Origin: Carallia brachiata | Taxonomy: Eukaryota > Streptophyta > Magnoliopsida > Malpighiales > Rhizophoraceae | Assembly: GCA_021464245.1 (NCBI GenBank) | Contig: JADCRB010000005.1 | Location: 3,261,704 to 3,325,703 of the forward strand | DNA length: 64,000 bases | Direction of reading: 5' to 3' | In this document: piece by piece, positions 1 to 12,694 of the stretch | How positions within the stretch are numbered: position 1 is the stretch's first letter | How the letters are laid out: every line of letters starts with the position of its first letter | Made by a program: the position numbers and the translations under genes | Notes under the pieces: model-generated | The model's database searches: none | Told to the model about the DNA's origin: nothing | Seen by the model: the letters and a program-made list of their open reading frames with translations, nothing else

Positions 1-70
1 CTCATATGTACAAAAAATAAAAATTTACGACTAAAATATGCATATCCCCAATTTAAATAAGATATTAAAA

Positions 71-438
71 ACTAGAGTTAATATACAAAAATATCACTAA
101 CTTTACTTAAAATAACAAATCTACCATCAATTTTAAAAAGTAATAAATTAATATCAATTTTACTTAAAGTAACAAATTCAACACGCAATGATTTTATATG
201 AATAGAATTTGTTAGTTTTAACGACAGATTATTGAATATATTTTTTTCGATAATATAATAATTATATAAATTAGTGTTATATAACTGTAACAGAAATTCT
301 ATTTTAAAAATTTTATAACGTGTTAAATTTATTATTTTAAATAAAATTGACATTAAATTTATTTATTAAAAAAAATTGATACTAAATTTATTACTTTAAA
401 TAAAATTAATGATTTTTATATATACTTTATATACTAGT
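71..438. mobile_element. Palindromic AT-rich MITE-like element, family A copy 1
   Basis: The two ends are imperfect inverted repeats: the left end begins ACTAGAGTTAATATAC and the right end, read in reverse complement, begins ACTAGTATATAAAG. Both arms carry the pattern 'TTTACTTAAA(A/G)TAACAAAT' in opposite orientation. The internal sequence matches, stretch by stretch, the element at 12331-12694 (for example TTTTATATGAATA followed by GTTTTAACGACA, and ATAATTATATAA). The open reading frame running through the right side is low-complexity and not protein-like. A non-autonomous DNA transposon is the likeliest identity. Confidence 0.6.
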
Positions 439-3400
439 CCATATAAATTTGATGTAACCAATTATGGATTCTAACAATAATTTAATGACACTTGAGTTTG
501 CCTATTAATAATGACTCTTTAACTTGTGTTGTAAGCCAACCGTATGCGTCTAAACAGATGACTATAATTTTTGATGTATTTTAGTAATTATTTAATATAT
601 ATTTTTTTATATTTAATTTATATTTGAGTCTTAGTACCAACGCTTTAAACGAAATATCCTCCTTTATCCTTATAATTGATTTTGTCTATGCACAACGTAA
701 TATTAATTTTAAACTCGTTATTATCATAATTAGTTTAAATAAGTCACACTTAAATTTAATAATATTTAAATAATAAATTTATTAAAAAATAATTAAATAA
801 AATATAAAAATAATACAAACAATAACTTTCATCCATAAATATTATAATTAATATACTTATAAATACTTTTTAATTAAAAAAAAAAAAAACAAATGACTGG
901 ACATTCGACTGAAAGAAAATGATTCGGTAGGACCCTTCTGAGGCGTCAATTTTGTGCATTTATGTTCATTAGAACTTCTTGGGTTCCTCTCGTGACTTGT
1001 GGTACTGAGTACTCCGTGTCACCGTACATAAATGGAAAGCATCGATACACTATCAAAAATTTTTATAATATATTTAACTTGATAAAAAATAGTGAAAAAA
1101 AATAAAAAATAATATAATAATAATATTTTTATAATTGATAAGAAGTGATGGAAAAGAAAATAATTATAAAATTATAAAAAAAATAATAAAAATTTGTGAG
1201 AAAAAAATAAAAATTAGTTGTTTGAACTAATAAAAAATAAAAGAAAAAATTGTGAGAAAATAATATAGTAATAATGATGTTTAAATTTTTTAAAATTATT
1301 ATAATTTTTTATAAAAAAATAATTAGATATTTTTTATAAAAAGTATCATGATAATTATAAAAAATTTAACCGTCATTACATTCGAATAAGAACAAAAAAT
1401 TTCTGGTGCTCTACCTTTTCCAATAAATGTATGTGTGTATTGAGATTATTTTAAGGCTCCTCTTATTGCATTCTGCTTTGTGGGAAAAATAAGAAAACCG
1501 GCTAACATTTTTCTAGTATGGGAGAAAGTTTTGATTTGGTGTCTACATATATGGAAATGGCGATTTTATGCCACACAGTCAAAAATGAAACTGTGTATGT
1601 GGTATGGCCTCCCATGAGGTGAAAAATGATTCTAATAGTCTGCACGGTGAAAAAAAAAAATAAAACACGAAAGAGATGGCTCATGAAGAAAATGTGTATG
1701 ATTTGACAGTCCCACGAGAATGTCTTTGCTCATCTTAGTGTAGTTATGTGCTGTTTGCGTTTTAATTACGGAGTCAAATGATGAGTAATCATCAAAGAGG
1801 ATGCTAAGATCAAGAGAAGTTGAGGAATCGCTGTATCGGAAGAACTGAATTATAGATGAAATAATTATAAATATATTTTTAATTAAAAAATTAATTATTA
1901 TTATATGGACATATATTTTATTATACGATTTAATATATTATAATTATTTTTATATTTTTTATAATAATATATTTATTTTTTACAACAAAAAATAAAGTAT
2001 AAATTATTATTATAAAAAATATAATTATCATCATAAAAAATATACATAATTACAATATAACCAAATAATATAATAAAAGTGTATTCCATAAATATTTTCT
2101 CTACAAAAACTTTTTTTTTTTTTTCTTATTATCTTCCATCTCCCAACTGTTAACTTTTAACTCGAATTCCCCAATTGGGTTAAGACGGTACACCTAAAGA
2201 AAGAATAAGAAGTGATGGATCAGAATCTAGCGTTAATGCTTTGATGAAAAAGTCAATAAAGAGAGTTAAAGGGATGAGAGAGAGGGAGGACAAGAGTTTC
2301 ATTGTGAGAATAAAGATTCTTATATCTCAAAAGAAAAAAACAAAAATGATATTCAAACTTGTTGGTCTTGACGTTTGACGTGATTATTTAAGTTCTAAGA
2401 ATAGTTATGGAGACTAAGAGTTAAGAAGTCTCGAGTTAAACGTAACTCTGAATAAAGGGTTTAAAGAGGTCGAGTTTAAGATTCTATAGTTTAAATTAAT
2501 TCTTATTTGTCTTGAATATAGAAAAAAAAAACAAAAAAGAAACTTAGCTTGGAGTAAGAATTATATCTTATTTTATTTAAATGTTGGTTCCCCCAAAATC
2601 TCATTATTCTAAGAGAAATTTTGTCTTTGTACACAGTCATCAGATTTTTTTTTTTTTAACCGATACAGTCATCAGATCTTACACCTAACGCATTCGTTGG
2701 CATGATTGACCTGTTAAATATATAGGTTTTCTGCCAAGAACTCAAACAACAAATACACAAAAGCTTGTAATTGTAGCTCCCCAAATCTGATCTCATTTTG
2801 ATTCCATGTCCACATCGCTTCCAACAGGTAGCAGCCAACTAAAATATTGAGATCGAAAGAATCAAGATGTCCAATACATCAATGACTAGATAATTAAGGA
2901 AAAGGCAATAGATCTCAAATGGACAGATTCATTTGGAATCCCAATCTACTTGTCATATTTACAATTACAATTTCAACAACAAAAAAAATAAAAAAGCCTA
3001 CATCCCATAGATAAGTTATTCATGCGCATGGCATGTAAGCCATGAACTAGCCAGCTGTTTGATGCCAAGTTCTCCAATATATATTGTGTTATAATAATTC
3101 CCTATTTGTCAGCTTCAAATCTTGGTCCCCAGGTGTTTGAGGCAATTCTCATAAGTTACAAAGTTAGTAGTAGAACTGCTTGAAATTATAAGTTACTTGA
3201 ACTCTTAATTTTAAATTTAGAGTTCGATTTCTAATCTCTAAAAACCAAAAAAGAAGTGTAATGAGTCATTATAATCGGAAATTACACACAAATATATATA
3301 TAAATAAGGGGCATCGATCTGCATATTGAAATTTTATACAAGCTCTTTATCAGTCGTACAAGTCAGTCGTACAAGTGTACAATATATATTTACTTAGTTT

Positions 3401-5170
3401 TGGACCACGAATATGTTTTCTGGAGTCACTGCCACATGTATTCATTTGCCACCTACCCGTTGCTGCTCATAGAAAGCTCATTGGCTAATATGAGTTTTGA
3501 GGAAGCAAAAGCAGGCTTTCGAGCGATGGATGCATAGCTTCTTTGATCCCCATGAGTTTAAAATAAATTTAAATTAATTAATTTGAGTAATCAAGAGCTA
3601 GCCTACTTATTCTTGAAATAAAAACAAATTCATTAATCGATTAGATAGGCCATTATATGACATTTCTGATTAAAACAATTTCTAAAATATGATTGAATCC
3701 AATAAAATAAAATAAATTTCTGATTCATCACTACTAACTAACAAAAATTTTATAAGGCTCTTAATCATGATTTGTGGTGAATACTCTAAAAGTTTAGTTT
3801 AACGTACATTTAGGTGATTAAGTCTGTTTAATATGCGTAATTAAGCTATTTTTTGAAAAAAAAAAAAAAAGGACAACTTAAAGGGTCACAAATGCTTCTA
3901 GATAAATATATCTTAGTGGTCTTAGGCTTACTCATTTGAAAGTTTCCATTGATTTGCTGCTGCTGATGTTGTTTTGTTGTGCATGTGAATATATAAATAT
4001 ATTCAGTTGGAGAAACTCACAATTCTTCGGTTGAGTGGAAGCAATGGATCTCTTTTCTATCATAATTCTTAAATTTATAATGGACAAAGCTTATTTAAGA
4101 AACGTCAAAGACAAAACTTGAATTTCGTCCCCACCCACTTGTTTTTTGGTTTCAAATTCCTGAACAAATAAAAGCCAATCGGCCATCCAAAGCAAATGTC
4201 ACGGATTACTTTAACACCCTAAAGTCTTGCCTTATTAATCCTTCTTTGCTACATACATTATTTATGTTTTTTGCCCTGATGACAAAGAAGAAATCCCATT
4301 TTAGGTGGACAAAATCCTGAAATCATAGACACTGTTTCATCAACATGAATTAGATAAATAAAGATCAATCTTACCTAACCCATTCATATCAATATTGTTA
4401 AAATTTCATATTTGATCCTATCGAAGTTCCTTCGATTCAAATGATTTCTTAAAATGATAATTAAAATTTTTAATTATTACCAATAGATCACGATGTGTTC
4501 AGACAAGTTGTCACCATTCTTCTGTCATACTTTGTTCACGCTTTTATCTTGCATTTATCTTGTAAGTGAGAATAGTTTTGGATTCTGAACAATCTTAAAT
4601 TTTTTAAGGTTGCAAATTTATAAGTGGGACAGACAAAACTTAAACAGCTTTTCCAAGGGAGTAAATTTTGAAAATGGGGCCAAAAAAGCCAATGAAAATA
4701 ACTTTTTTAATTTTTAAATACATAACAAGCCTAAGCATTGAACCTAAGACGTAAAGGGAACAAACAAGCCAAACAACACTTACCACTAGGCAAATTAAAA
4801 AAAATTTCGAATCTTTTTTTTAATTTTTAATGCTTTTATAAATATTTATAGGGACCAAAATGTAATTTGATAGCTTGTTGTGCCTCCCCATAAACTTTTC
4901 TATTTGTAGCGCGACCATGATAAGAGCCAGCCGTGGTTTCTGCCAAAATCACATTTGCTGGAATAAGATTCTTGTTTATTTTTCCCTAACAATACAAAAG
5001 AAAATGCACAAATAATATCTCTAGGTAATTAGGCATAGCTCGATGATCAATAAATTCTAAATCTGAGATAAAATTTAAGGTTTAAATTCCCGACTTAACT
5101 GACAATCATCAATTAATTACACATAAAATCAACTTAAAAGCGCAGCCCAAGTGTCAGATGTTATCCAATA
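439..5170. other. AT-rich intergenic region without a recognisable gene
   Basis: No coding exon or RNA gene can be supported here. The sequence is AT-rich with many A or T runs. A weak tRNA-like pattern sits near 5035-5110: a GCTCGATGATCAA A-box-like stretch followed by AGGTTTAAATTCCC, suggesting an old SINE fragment. Short open frames near 1502-1684 and 2656-2838 (minus) have no protein character. Confidence 0.6.
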
Positions 5171-5713
5171 CTAGGAGTGCTAATGGCTCAATTCCTGAAT
5201 CAAATTATGAAAATCATTCTCATAACCAAAATTTTCGTTATGAGAAAATGAAAATCATTTCCAAACTGAAGATTTAGTTAATTAAAAATTTCGGTAAGTT
5301 TCGATTGACATTTGGTTAACCAATTTTTTTAAAAAAAATAAAATTTTTATTAAATTTAAAAACTATATAAAAGGTAAATAATATATTATATTATTAATAG
5401 AACTATATTTTGATAGTTTTTTAAAAAAATTATTATTATTATTATATATAAGATAAATAAGGGATTATTTAAGATATACTTTTTTAATATTTTTTTGTTG
5501 CTAATAATTGTATTAAGAATATATTTATTATTATAAAAATAAAAAATATATAATAACATTTCAGTTCGATTCGTTAACTATGATTTTAAAACCAAACTAA
5601 AAACTTTAATTTTTATTCAATTTGGTTAATCAATTATAAATCAGTTTAATTAACAAAAATTAAGTTCGATTTGTTAGTTAATCAAAATTTTTAATTTGTT
5701 TTAACACCCCTAC
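5171..5713. mobile_element. Non-autonomous TIR element with AGGGGTG-type ends
   Basis: The left end reads CTAGGAGTGCTAA and the right end TTAACACCCCTAC; in inverted orientation they match at 10 of 13 positions. The interior shows repeated variants of GGTTAATCAATT / TTCGATTTGTTAG near the right end, a common feature of plant hAT-type or similar MITEs. I could not find a convincing target-site duplication. Confidence 0.5.
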
Positions 5714-7067
5714 CTAATGCCCGCTGAGAGAATCTCAGTTGGCCTCTCGGCGTCGCTGTTTACAAGTTTTTGTGACATTCACAATTTAAATGGGGTGTTT
5801 TGTTTTCCGTGCATTAATAAAAAGGAACGAAAAAAAATAAAAAAACAACCTACTTTGTTTGACAACGAAACAAACAATGTCTCAAAAAAAAAAAAAAAAA
5901 AAAAGAACGAAACAAACAATGGTCAATGGTTGACCCCTTGTCTGAAATTGCAATTATAAAGCGGAAACGCCTTTAATGTTTAATTTTAGAATTCTGCATA
6001 AATAGACCTTTATTTATTTAGACTAGTTTATTTGTCCATATTAGACCATTCCAAAACGGACTTAAGAAAATGAAAAAAAAAAAAAAGGCAGAACCGTCTG
6101 CTTTAAAGGATATAACAACTTGTTCTAATCTATGAAAGAAAATATTAAATGAGATTGTTTAAATGAGATTAAAGTAATATAAACTGTTAAATAATTAAAT
6201 TTTAAAAAATAAATAAATAAATAAATAATCGTGGCTTGAATAGTTATTTTTCAATTAAAAATATAATAGAACTCTGAAAGCAAACGGCTTGCTTCACTTG
6301 TCACTTTGGCAATTAATATTTCAACAGAAACAACATGACTGGCACATTTCTCTTTGTTGCATCCAGCGAGCTATTTATTGATTTGATTCTGGGTCTACAA
6401 TAAATTAATGACTTTTGGCTGACTGGCTTAGTTCCCTAGTCCCTAATTGTCTTACTGCATATTGAATATCTTTTTGTCAATCCTCCGTAACCAACAATAG
6501 TGAAAGGTAGCGTCGTTTTTCTGCTTTGCCAATTTAACTGGTAATTGCAGCCATGGAAACTATCTCCGTGGTGTAATATATGTTTCAATAAGGTTCGAAG
6601 TATAGCAAAGTGAAAAATTAAAAAGATATTAGTTTCGCCCGAGATTAAGAAGGGTGATCAAATTCAGGTGAATGTTGCAAAGAGATTGAGAGAATAATAC
6701 AATTTAATTTGAAAACATTTTGCCATATAAGATTCAAAACTGGTAAATCTCATCTTTAATTTAGTTTATAAGAGAACAAAATGACGAGAAAAAATTAATT
6801 TGACTATGGGACAGCAAAATAAATAATAAAAATTTATCAATCTGATTAATTGCAATTTTTTTTCTCTTTAGTACAAATTGTAACCTTATAGTCTACGATC
6901 ATTGTTTTGCACCATATCTTTGTGGGTTTATCTATATACCGCCTGTAAACTCCCATGAAAAAATTTTATCAATGGCAGCTCAAACCTACATTCCTCATTT
7001 TTCCGTACCCAATTTACTGTGGTATTAGTTAATGGTTATTTCATTATGTAACCGTAAGGAGACCAAG
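5714..7067. other. Intergenic region downstream of the polygalacturonase
   Basis: AT-rich sequence with A runs at about 5885-5903 and 6074-6086 and an (AATA)n stretch near 6210-6228. It must contain the 3' untranslated region of the minus-strand polygalacturonase in its last few hundred bases. No gene is visible. Confidence 0.5.
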
Positions 7068-9864
7068 TCAAAGCTCAGTGTGAACAATAACATCCTCACT
7101 GCTGCTGCTGGGTACTGGAAGCTCATCAGCAATTTCTGCCTGGCCTATAACAATGAAGTCTTGGGGACTTTCCGTTGGACCGGCAGCAACGATGATGGAT
7201 TCTTTGTCGTGGGAGGCTAGGCAATCGGCTGAAGGATGGACAAGGCCATAACCAAAACCTTGTGCAGAATTGCAGTAAGTCTCCACTGTGCCATCCATTC
7301 TGTCTAGGTTGATGTTGTTCAGGACTATGTTGGTGCAGGGAACGGTGTCACTGCAGGCAAATTTCATGGCTTCTGCACTCTTTGTTGTCCCAGTAATGTT
7401 CCGGTACATGATCTGGCTTATTTCCACAGCTGATGTCTGACAAGAAAAAAGCACAGACATTGCGCAATTAATAGCTCACTTGGACTCGAGACTTTCAGTT
7501 CTGGAAACGGCTCCAATACTATTTAGAGCTCATTGGTGTACAACTTTCACGAACTTGGAACTGCCTGGCTGGTCTGCCATATCTCTAAATAGGGGACCTA
7601 GGCCAAGATTTTTTGTTTGGACTAAGCCAGGCCGGGCTGGCTTGGACAGTTTAACTTGGAGAAATGATGAAACAGAACTGGCGTAATATACCTGGTTTTG
7701 GCAGGTTGTTGGGGAATCACAGTAGAATTGATCAATGATAATGGGGTTTGCAACGTTTTCCATTCTCACGTTCTGGTAGCGAACAGCTCGAACATAACCG
7801 CTACCTCCCTGAGCAGAGAAGAGAACTAGAATGAAGTTGAATTGAGTTTACAGATGCACCATTCAACGTATTATATGGGAACAGACCATAATCATAATGC
7901 ATGGCATTACCTGCCAAGTTTTGATCCTGAGGCCATTGGTTGTCTCTCTAATGAATGCTGTGTCCAATACCACTTTTGTGACTATGCCAGTGGAGTTGTT
8001 CTTTCCAAGACTTCCGATGCTACGTAAAGCAGATCAACCACACCAAAATGATCAATTTGAACTTGGAATATTGGTCTTAGTTGGGATGCTGTCGTATCCG
8101 AATTTTTATACCTGATTCCATGGCCTGGTCCGCAGAAGATTCTCTTCATCTTGATACTAGAGCTGCCATTGACAATTGAGACGCAGTCATCACCTGTAGA
8201 ATCATCACAACAACTAGTTACTATGTCTGTATGATTATGCCATTGTTTTTCTGTCAGCCTGTCATGGTAGGAATTTTACCATCAATGCAATGGCTTTGCT
8301 TGTTATTTCCATTTAGTGTTTTATGGTATAACCGTAAGGTTATCCATTGCGACATATAAGTCATAGGTTTAAATCGCGTAAATAACCTCTTTGTGAGAGA
8401 AAAGTTAACACTAAGTATGTCTGAACCTTTCCTAGACTCCAAAATATAGTAGCATCATGTACTTGGAACGCTGTCTAGGGCTGATCCTTGCAGTCTGATT
8501 TTGACTTCTTATCATTTCAAGAACAATGCTTATAAAGTTAAACTAAGGTAACTGTGAAGTCATTCTGTTTCCTGTAATTACAAAGAGCAAATAAACCGAG
8601 ATGAGATTTGGGACCTGTTCCAATTTTGCTGTCCAGAAGAACAACATTAGTTGACTCTGTAATATGGACTCCATCAGTGTTAGGACTATCTTCCGGGGCT
8701 GAAATCAACACTTGGGATATTCGCACAGAATCACACTTCGAAATTACAAAATGCATCTGTTGACTGTTTTGGATGGTTAGGCCTTTTACCCTCACAGCTG
8801 AGCTAGAATCAATAGTCAATGCCTGCAAAATTGCTGTCTTTTAGTCCTGAAATGGCCTACGTTTAGTCCTAAAAGAGTTACATGGTTGCACAAACAATAG
8901 GTGATGCAATGAAGGGAAAAGATCCTTACAGTCGGTGCCCCTCTGCAAGGCTGCAAAGTAAAGAGACACAAAACTGTGTTACACTTCTAATCAAATACAG
9001 GTAAATAGATTTTGTGAACGGCAATATCAGGAGAATTACATTTGTCTTATTCCTTTTGCAAGATGCTGCCCACCATTTGCTGCCTGAGCCATCAATAACG
9101 CCATTCCCTTGGAAGAGGACTCCGTTGAGTTTGGAGAAATTGAGCCAGATTCGTGGAAGCTTCGGATCCCAGTTCTCGGGCTCAGCAGGTGCTATTATTG
9201 TCCCATCTATCTGTATGCCAAAATGAAAGCCTCATGTTCCATAAAACAAGCAGCATGAATCTTGAGTGAGTAGCATTTTTTTTAAATGTCATTGCAAATT
9301 ACCTGGATGGCCAACTTGCCTGCACAAGGCCCTTTAAATCTTGTTGCATTAACTAAATAGTGGCGAGCTGGAGGAACCAAGAAAACTGATTGTGGTGTAG
9401 AACAGGCTGTAGCCCAAGCAGTTACAAAGGCCTGATAGAAATCACGAAAGCTCAACCTTCAAACATTAGAAATAAGGCCAACAGAAACAAAACTAACCGA
9501 AATGAACAATGTTTCCTTTGTTTCCTTTTTTTTTGGAAAAGACATTAACATAATGAATCCCAATCAATGAAGTGGTCACATTTAGACATTATTCTTCAAC
9601 TGCTTTAAACATTCAAATATGCACCTGAGTGTCATCAGAGACACCATCTCCAACAGCGCCAAAGCTATCTACATTCACAAGAACCTTGTTGCCACGTTCA
9701 CTTGTCGATGACAGAACATCATCAACGAGTCCCACCTCATCTTCTTCTACGTCGAAGCTTTCAAATTCCTCAAGTATGCCGATTTTATCATAGACAATGT
9801 TTCCTGCAACTCCGTGTGCCACTGTCAATAAAACAAGTAAGGACATCACGAGCAAGTTATCCAT
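7068..9864 (-). CDS. Polygalacturonase (pectinase), glycoside hydrolase family 28
   Basis: Secreted enzyme predicted to hydrolyse homogalacturonan in the cell wall. Nine exons on the minus strand join without a break: 9864-9625, 9431-9303, 9210-9040, 8950-8930, 8822-8615, 8193-8112, 8019-7911, 7808-7692 and 7436-7068, all with GT-AG introns, giving 481 residues. A hydrophobic signal peptide (about residues 1-21) is followed by an acidic segment and the VDSFGAVGDGVSDDTQ start of the beta-helix. All four GH28 active-site blocks are present: SPNTDG (Asp237), GDD (Asp258/Asp259), GPGHG (His281) and RIK (315-317). The C-terminus has a hydrophilic, Ser/Glu-rich tail past the conserved VHPSADCL. From memory it resembles the At1g80170-type clade. 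The fourth exon is only 21 nt. An Au-SINE relic lies in the fifth intron. I see no disabling change. Confidence 0.93.
8321..8400 (+). mobile_element. Au-type SINE relic in polygalacturonase intron 5
   Basis: The stretch contains GGTATAACCGTAAGGTTATCC, then GACATATAAGTCATAGGTTTAAATCG and AACCTCTTTGTGAG, which follow the order of the plant Au SINE (tRNA-like A box region, 'ggtcacgggttcaaat' B box region, 'aacagcctctttg'). It is truncated at the 3' side and lies antisense to the host gene. Two related fragments occur in introns at 15895 and 27245. Confidence 0.6.
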
Positions 9865-9900
9865 GATTTCGTCTGTTCTGGCTGTTTCAAGACTGATTAA

Positions 9901-9910
9901 GCTTTATAAA
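9901..9910 (-). promoter_or_regulatory. Putative TATA box of the polygalacturonase gene
   Basis: On the minus strand the sequence TTTATAAAG lies about 40 bases upstream of the start codon at 9864. This would imply a very short leader if it is used. It is the only good TATA match close to the start, but no transcription start site can be seen. Confidence 0.45.
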
Positions 9911-9924
9911 TCCCTGCAAACACA

Positions 9925-10490
9925 GAGTTTTATTTTATATGTACAGATTAAAGTGGGAAAATGAAGGGTTTCATTGACTATATTATATGGCTTGGCTTAC
10001 AAGGATATAAAGAGGCCACACTTAAAGTGCAAGGGAAATATTTTTTATGTTCTTTGCTTTACTCTTCAACTAAATTCTCCACTAGAAGAGTTCATTGGTT
10101 TTGCCTTTGGCCTCTTTGTCTCTCCAAGAGAAATAGATAAAGTATTTTCGACGAAAAATTTCTTGTTTGATAATTGATTTCCATTAGTCCTACAATAAAA
10201 TTTTTCGGTCATGTACTGTACCAACAATGCAGAAAAGCATAAAGACTTGCAATAGCCCCGTTGCACCTAACAGGGAAATAAAAAAACAGAACTCCACTGT
10301 CTGTTGCATGCACATCAAATTCTTCAAGCCAAAGCAACCACTTCATGGAAGATCCACGCTAAACCATCTGTTGATAGCTAGTTTTCTGCACATGCAGAAT
10401 TTCTAACTCAAGGGCAATTTTTAACCTCAATAAAACTGCACGACTAATCTCTGATGTTACCCTCCTTGCTTTAACCTGCATTTAGGCTTC
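9925..10490. other. Intergenic spacer between polygalacturonase and PPR relic
   Basis: No gene is recognisable. Short overlapping open frames on both strands (about 9974-10266) lack codon-level or motif support. Confidence 0.5.
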
Positions 10491-11360
10491 AGAAACCCCA
10501 TTTCAGCATGATGCCTGCAAATATACAGGCAAGTGTTGAGGATTGAGATCGAATACTATTCTCGCTGCTCTTCTTCCCAACATTTCATTTTTTTTGTTCC
10601 GCAACTTTGAAGCAATGAGCTCCACATCGCGCAGTCACCCTCTGCCTGGTGCCCTTTGTAGCAATTTTTGCAGCTTCGTCCAGCAAACTTGCAGGACCCA
10701 AAAGATCAACCATACAGGAAAAATGATCACTTTCTGGCAAAATCCCAAGCAGAGACTTCATTGAATCAAGAATCGATCAGCCTTCTTCAACCAAACCAGA
10801 ATGAGCGTCGCTCTATCAGGAATCTGCTGCGAAAGCTGAACATTCCCACATCTTGAGTATGCTTCAATCAAGGAACATGAAATTGCAATATCAGGTTCAA
10901 AAACGTGTTTAGCCAACACTGATAAGGCTTTCGAAATTCGTGGGAAACATAACCTCATTAATCGCAACTGCTTCATCAAGCATCAAACCAAACATCTCAA
11001 GCACATTCATCTACAATGCCACAATGTAACAAACAGGTCATTAAGAGTTTCAGCACTCCAGTGTTCTCTTATAAACACTTCCATACACAGACACTGAACT
11101 TTCAATGTCCTTACATTTACCACGCATGTCATTCAATGTAGATTATATGTGGACATTGCCAAGGTCAAAACCCATCTTCAAGATATAAAAATGTATGTGA
11201 TTCCCAATTTTTCTTTATAAATTTCAAGAATCCCAGAACAATTGCTGGCCTCTTCCCCCAAATTGGATCATATGAAGTAATTCCAATGAATCAAGCAACA
11301 GACCACTGTCTGCATATACTGACACCATTGAATTCCAAGATGATACATCCTTCACTGGGA
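10491..11360 (-). pseudogene. Decayed pentatricopeptide repeat (PPR, E-class) gene
   Basis: Reading the minus strand from about 11360 and switching frame several times yields typical PLS-type PPR phrases: 'VSSWNSMVSVYADSGLL', 'HGIVD..LEMFGLM', 'EPDIAISCSLIEAYSRCGN', 'ESDHFSCMVDLLG', and finally an E-motif-like end resembling 'MWSSLLQS', 'KNEMLGRRAARIVFDLNPQ' and 'VYLQAS'. Functional PPR proteins of this class act in organelle RNA editing or processing. Here the frame is broken by several shifts and stops, and the N-terminal repeats are absent, so it is a truncated pseudogene. The longest remaining open piece is 10979-10758. No intact paralogue is in this window. Confidence 0.75.
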
Positions 11361-12330
11361 ATGACATTGAATTATTATTATTATTATTATTTTCTTTTCA
11401 TCAAATAAACTTGAACATGACCAACAAAAGTCCACCAAAGCATTAGCAACAAAAATATTTGAATCTGCCTATCCAACCTTTAATCGCATTGCAATGAAGC
11501 TACTTCCCTTCATCACTAAACATCCCACAACAACATTCGCAATAAAATCTCTAAAATTAAACCATTTCCTTCCACACCATCTAATTTCATTTCACAATAA
11601 GATCCCAATAACTCACCTAATGCATCCAATTCATAAAACCCACATAACATAATGGTCATTAAACTTCAATTTCCTATTAACAAACTAGACTTTCAACCTC
11701 AGCTGGTTATATATTTAAAGAATTTAAGTTATCAATTTTTCCTGTTGTTGGCGTGTACCAGCGTCTCAGGGATTACTTTTAATATGACAACGTGTAAAAG
11801 TTGGCATAAGACACGTTAAATTGGCTCCGTCCATATAACTTTACAGTTTCGTATTAAGGTTGTTAATTGTTATGGTACGGACAAAGGAGAGCAATTATCT
11901 GGCACTTGGAATTTGACATCAATGCCGCCGGCCAATTTTGAACCATGCAATATGGTCGGGAATGCTGGCAACTGTGCTTTAAGGTAACTCCAAGCCGAAC
12001 CCACATAACGTGGGTGGGACTTGGGAACGGGAGGACGACCCGTTTTTATTTAGTTTTTCTCTTTTGAAAAAATAATAAAAAAATATTTTTTATTCGGAAT
12101 CGCGAGATTTCCCCTCCACGTAGATTTTTCCCTTTGCCCATTGCATCTCTACCACCTTGTTTGAGAAAAAATATAAGGTGGAGAGGAATATAAGAGAAAT
12201 AAATATTAGAAGAGAGAAATACAATCTATTTTTCTTATATTTGAAAAAATATGATATAAGGAAAGAAAGTTAAAAATATTTTTATTTGGAATGAACGAAA
12301 AAGATGAGAAAAGAAAATAATAGAAATTAT
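11361..12330. other. Intergenic region
   Basis: AT-rich, with an (ATT)n stretch around 11371-11391 and purine-rich AG-rich sequence at about 12175-12320. No gene, RNA or clear element boundary can be supported. Confidence 0.5.
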
Positions 12331-12694
12331 AATAGGTTAATAAATAAATCTAGCACGAATTTTATTTAAAATAATAAATTTAATACTAATTTTAAAAAGT
12401 AACAAATTTAATACTAATTTTACATATGGTAACAAATATAACACGTAATAATTTTATATGAATAAATTTACCAGTTTTAATGACAAATTTATAAAAGTAT
12501 ATCTGTTTCAATGATATGATAATTATATAAGTTCATGTCATGTTATTAAAATAGATAAATTTTGTTTAAAAAATTTTACAATAATTACATTTATTACTAT
12601 AAATAAAATTGATACTAATTTGTTACTTTTTAAATTAATGTTAGATTTGTTACTTTAACTAAAATTAGTATTAGATTTATATGTTAACCCTATT
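12331..12694. mobile_element. Palindromic AT-rich MITE-like element, family A copy 2
   Basis: The element is close to a complete palindrome: the left arm (AGGTTAATAAATAAATC, then GCACGAATTTTA) pairs with the right arm read in reverse (AGGGTTAACATATAAATC, then ATACTAATTTTA). With TAGG(G)TTAA termini, the flanks carry TTATAA on both sides, a candidate target-site duplication, though this is weak in AT-rich DNA. It shares its interior with the element at 71-438. Confidence 0.7.

Noticed and set aside
5717..5959. Plus-strand open frame of 80 residues.
   Set aside because: The second half is poly-Lys from A runs and the first half has no motif; it begins right at the border of a MITE.
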